DNA of 53,654 nucleotides, from NCBI RefSeq assembly GCF_000336695.1, contig NZ_AOMC01000142.1, forward strand, positions 23,392-77,045, read 5' to 3'. Each line of letters starts with the position of its first letter. The stretch's first letter is position 1. This DNA comes from Halococcus morrhuae DSM 1307. Lineage in GTDB: Archaea > Halobacteriota > Halobacteria > Halobacteriales > Halococcaceae. Positions 51,206-53,654 of this stretch are shown here, in pieces. Position numbers and translations under genes: made by a program. Below the pieces are notes generated by a model. It saw nothing but the letters and a program-made list of their open reading frames with translations. It was not told the DNA's origin and ran no database searches.

Positions 51206-51877
51206 ATGTTCGCCGGTATCGAGGGGACGGCGACGGCGCTGCTCGCACAGTACGGCTTCCTCGCGCTGTTCGTCTTCGCCTTCCTCGAAACCTCGTTGCT
51301 CTTCCCGTTCGTCCCGAGCGAGCTCGTCGTCCCCGTGGCGGCCGCGCTGCTCGTCACCGGCCCGGCGAGCTTTCTCGCGTTCGTGCTCGCCCTGACGGTC
51401 GGCGCGACGGTCGGCAGCCTGTTCCTCTATTTCGTCTTCGACACGGCCCACCAGCCCGTCATCGACCGCTATGGAGGCTTCGTCAGCGTCTCGGCTGACG
51501 ATGTCGAGCGCGCGAGCGGCTGGTTCCGTCGCTGGGGCGAATCATCCGTCTTCTGGGGCCGGCTGCTGCCGGTGCTCCGCTCGATCATCTCGATTCCCGC
51601 CGGCATCGCCGGCATGGGTGTCGGGAGATTCGCTATCTACTCCGCCGGGGGTAGCGGGCTGTTCGCGGCTGCCGTCGCGGGGCTCGTCCTCACCGGCCGC
51701 GAGGTGCTCCCCTCGCAGGTGCTGTTCGCGTGGCTCACGACCGGATTCCGGCGGGCGACGGAGATGGTACTCTCGAACCCCGTTCTCGCGGTCGCAGCCC
51801 TCGGTCTGGGGCTGTTCGTCGCCCTGCTCATCCGCAATGTCGTGGCCGAGCATATCGATTCGCCGACCGGTGGCTAG
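51206..51877 (+). CDS. DedA-family membrane protein
   Basis: The 223-residue membrane protein has the DedA/SNARE-associated pattern: an early FLETSLLFPFVPSELVVPVAAAL (the E-x-PxPxE-like motif), a G-rich helix TVGATVGSLFLYFVF, and the Arg-containing FWGRLLPVLRSIISIPAGIAGM. Related proteins in bacteria and eukaryotes act as lipid scramblases or flippases. It is divergent from mutS over 83 nt. ATG 51206 is the first methionine of the conserved region. Confidence 0.87.
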   Translation: MFAGIEGTATALLAQYGFLALFVFAFLETSLLFPFVPSELVVPVAAALLVTGPASFLAFVLALTVGATVGSLFLYFVFDTAHQPVIDRYGGFVSVSADDVERASGWFRRWGESSVFWGRLLPVLRSIISIPAGIAGMGVGRFAIYSAGGSGLFAAAVAGLVLTGREVLPSQVLFAWLTTGFRRATEMVLSNPVLAVAALGLGLFVALLIRNVVAEHIDSPTGG

Positions 51878-52040
51878 ACGGCCTATAACAACCCTCGATC
51901 GCTTTTCGAGCGATGGTCGAACGCGATGTGGCCCCGTCGAGGACGTGGCACTCCTCACGGGCCGCGGCACGGCATGCTGCTCGGCCCCTCTCGATGGCTC
52001 TGCTGGCATTCCTCCTCACCCGACAGGTCTAGCCGCTGAC

Positions 52041-52682
52041 TCACCCCTCGACGAGTCGTTCGAGCTGCGCGGGCGGCACAGCGCCGCGGGCGGCGTAGCC
52101 CTCGTAGGCGAACGTCGGGACGCCCGTGACGCCCGTCTGCTTGGCCTCGGCAAACCGCTCTTCGAGCGCCGCCTCGCGCTCGTCGGCGTCGATCGCTGCC
52201 CGGAGATCGTCGGCGTCGATCCCCAGTTCCGTGGCGATGTCGGCCAGCACGTCGGGATCGCCGATGTCGCGTTCGTCCTGCCAGAGCGCGTCGAACACCG
52301 CTTCGTGGAAGGTTGCGAACTTCTCGGGATGGGCCTCGCGGACGTAGAGCGCGGCCTGTTGGGCGTTCTTCGAGTCCACATCGGTGGCGATCGATAGCGA
52401 CATCTCGACGCCGTACTCCTCTTGGAGGCGCTCGATGTTCTCCTTCGCCTGCGCGTAGTAGTCCTCGTCCTTGCCGTCGTCCGCGGTCGAGTCGAGTTCT
52501 CCGTCGGGGCCGCGCTGGTCGCTCTGGAGATCGAATGGATGCCACTCGACGGCGAGCGGTTCGTCACGACGTTCCCGGTACTGTTCCAATGAGGCTTCGC
52601 CGAGATAGCAGAACGGACAGACGTAGTCGGCGTACATCGTGAGCGTCTCCGATCCCGCTTCCGTTTGAGTATCGTGACTCAT
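52041..52682 (-). CDS. DsbA-family oxidoreductase (FrnE-like)
   Basis: The 213-residue thioredoxin-fold protein has the active-site CPFC (Cys22-Cys25) after a short acidic leader, a helical insertion (residues about 70-160) and the cis-proline region GVTGVPTFAYEGYAARG. There is no signal peptide, so it is cytosolic, like 2-hydroxychromene-2-carboxylate isomerase/FrnE relatives. It may be a dithiol-disulfide isomerase or a glutathione-independent isomerase. An in-frame upstream start (52709) is less likely than ATG 52682. Confidence 0.85.
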   Translation of the reverse strand: MSHDTQTEAGSETLTMYADYVCPFCYLGEASLEQYRERRDEPLAVEWHPFDLQSDQRGPDGELDSTADDGKDEDYYAQAKENIERLQEEYGVEMSLSIATDVDSKNAQQAALYVREAHPEKFATFHEAVFDALWQDERDIGDPDVLADIATELGIDADDLRAAIDADEREAALEERFAEAKQTGVTGVPTFAYEGYAARGAVPPAQLERLVEG

Positions 52683-52720
52683 TGAGAAACGTAGACGCTC
52701 GTGGCTCAAGAAAGGTCGGC

Positions 52721-53311
52721 TTACTTCCCGCGGCCGCGGTCGCTGTGGACGCTCGGGCGAGTGTGCTCGGACCCCTTGCCCTTCTCGTTGAGCCCGCGTC
52801 CGCTCGTGCCGGCGCTCGTGAGCCCGCGGAACGCCCGGCCACGGTGGGTGTCGTCACAGATCCAGTTCAGATCGTCGTCGTTCTCGATGGCCGGATGTTC
52901 GGGGTCGATGAGGACGACTTCGAACCACTTCTGCGAGCCGTCCTCGCCGACGGGGTAGGAGTTGAGCACGCGGAGGTTCTTGAATTTCCGACTGGAGCGC
53001 TCCTCAGAGATACGCTGGACGGATTTCCGCCGGGTGACGCGGTTGACGCCCTGGCGTTTCGTCCGTCGGCCGGCCTTGTGGCGCACCTTGCGCGCGGTAC
53101 CTTTCCGGACCGCGACGCGGGCGAGGACGACGCCCTGTTTCGCTTTGTAGCCGAGTGAGCGCGCCCGGTCGAGACGGGTCGGGCGCTCGATGCGCTCGAT
53201 TGCGCCCTGTTCACGCCACTCCTGGAGTCGTCGCCACTGGAGGTCGGCGTGTTTCTCGTTCTCTGCATCGTGCCACGCGTCGCCGATGTGTGCGTAGAAG
53301 CTTCGTGCCAT
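52721..53311 (-). CDS. rpl15e: 50S ribosomal protein L15e
   Basis: The 196-residue protein begins MARSFYAHIGDAWHDAENEKHADLQWRRLQEWR and continues with the basic core ARSLGYKAKQGVVLARVAVRKGTARKVRHKAGRRTKRQGVNR and WFEVVLIDPEHPAI, the standard archaeal L15e. It is a large-subunit protein shared with eukaryotes. It is unusually basic for this proteome, as ribosomal core proteins are. ATG 53311 is the universal start of the family. A likely TATA (reverse strand CTTAAC near 53440-53445) would give a leader of over 100 nt. Confidence 0.96.
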   Translation of the reverse strand: MARSFYAHIGDAWHDAENEKHADLQWRRLQEWREQGAIERIERPTRLDRARSLGYKAKQGVVLARVAVRKGTARKVRHKAGRRTKRQGVNRVTRRKSVQRISEERSSRKFKNLRVLNSYPVGEDGSQKWFEVVLIDPEHPAIENDDDLNWICDDTHRGRAFRGLTSAGTSGRGLNEKGKGSEHTRPSVHSDRGRGK

Positions 53312-53654
53312 GGTTGTCTGCGGGCGTTGAGGGTTCAGCCCGTGAGGGCCACATACCGACCCGCTGCGTGGGTTCACGCGAGCAGGTGCCCGCCGGTGCC
53401 CGGTACCAGCGAGTTACCGATCCTTCCGCGCAATCGCTGTTAAGGCCTTCGAAACCCACCGCCGGGCTCGCCCGCTTGCCACCGCTCTTCCTGCTCCATG
53501 ATTTAACGACCCGTCTTCTGCAAGCCACACCGTGAGGGATGGATCCGGCTATGGGTGAACGTGATGAGCCTGTCCAAGAAACATCGGCAGGGAAATCAGA
53601 TTCTACGGGTTCCGAGTTCACATGACGTAGATTTTATCTAGCGGAAACTCCTGT
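53312..53654. other. Noncoding region upstream of rpl15e to the window edge
   Basis: These 343 nt hold no gene I can support. The part next to rpl15e is GC-rich and could be a structured leader. The last about 90 nt become AT-richer. Open frames here look like antisense or chance. Confidence 0.5.

Noticed and set aside
1-53654. tRNA, rRNA or CRISPR arrays
   Set aside because: No T-loop plus acceptor pattern, no rRNA-like stretch and no regularly spaced repeats were seen on reading both strands.

Overview
The window is chromosomal DNA from a haloarchaeon. Proteins are strongly acidic, GC is high, most genes are leaderless with a TATA box about 25 nt upstream, Tat signals with lipoboxes are used for export, and several families are essentially haloarchaeal (RdfA, PccX-like, Ser-type two-subunit beta-ketothiolase, L15e). 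I cannot resolve the genus. No tRNA, rRNA, CRISPR array or intact insertion sequence was seen.

Layout. (1) 1-5.3 kb, minus strand: an iron(III) ABC importer (ATPase cut by the window edge, permease, Tat lipoprotein), a Tat cupredoxin lipoprotein and a GT75/RGP-type UDP-sugar mutase-like protein. The last three each carry a TTTAGG-N4-CCTAAA DtxR-type box at the same place near the start codon, so they look like one iron regulon. (2) 5.4-9.1 kb: SDR remnant, then pccB, pccX-like, and an alpha/beta haloarchaeal beta-ketothiolase. (3) 9-16.7 kb: small conserved or unknown genes, YbaK, a frameshifted CBS remnant, a DUF457 membrane protein, the dgcN-dgcA D-glutamate pair, two secreted proteins and a Usp. 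(4) 16.7-23.4 kb: a sugar ABC operon with a small membrane protein, then a Gfo/Idh/MocA oxidoreductase and a TetR regulator with a perfect palindrome ending on its start codon. (5) 23.6-44 kb: a large acyl-CoA catabolism island: etfAB, an IclR regulator, an MBL-fold enzyme, a DUF35/MaoC/Ltp2-like aldolase operon, SDR, thiolase, two paralogous pairs of acyl-CoA dehydrogenase subunits, an acyl-CoA ligase, an enoyl-CoA hydratase and an APC permease. (6) 44-48.3 kb: a decayed amidohydrolase, a second APC permease, rdfA and an IS630-type HTH protein. (7) 48.4-53.6 kb: mutS, a DedA protein, a DsbA-family protein and rpl15e.

How the parts fit. The island contains a full set for activating an acyl compound, oxidising it with ACAD pairs feeding ETF, hydrating it, and cleaving it either by thiolysis or by a retro-aldol step of the Ltp2/ChsH type. 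That last module resembles the actinobacterial route for shortening a three-carbon steroid side chain, which releases propionyl-CoA; PccB/PccX at 5.6 kb could process propionyl-CoA. This is the most interesting hypothesis in the window. The second is the iron-boxed sugar mutase next to two lipoproteins whose linkers are packed with N-glycosylation sequons. The window also shows gene decay: a 42-codon SDR remnant, a frameshifted CBS gene, an internally deleted amidohydrolase, and a permease whose reading frame continues for 43 coding-like codons past its TGA.
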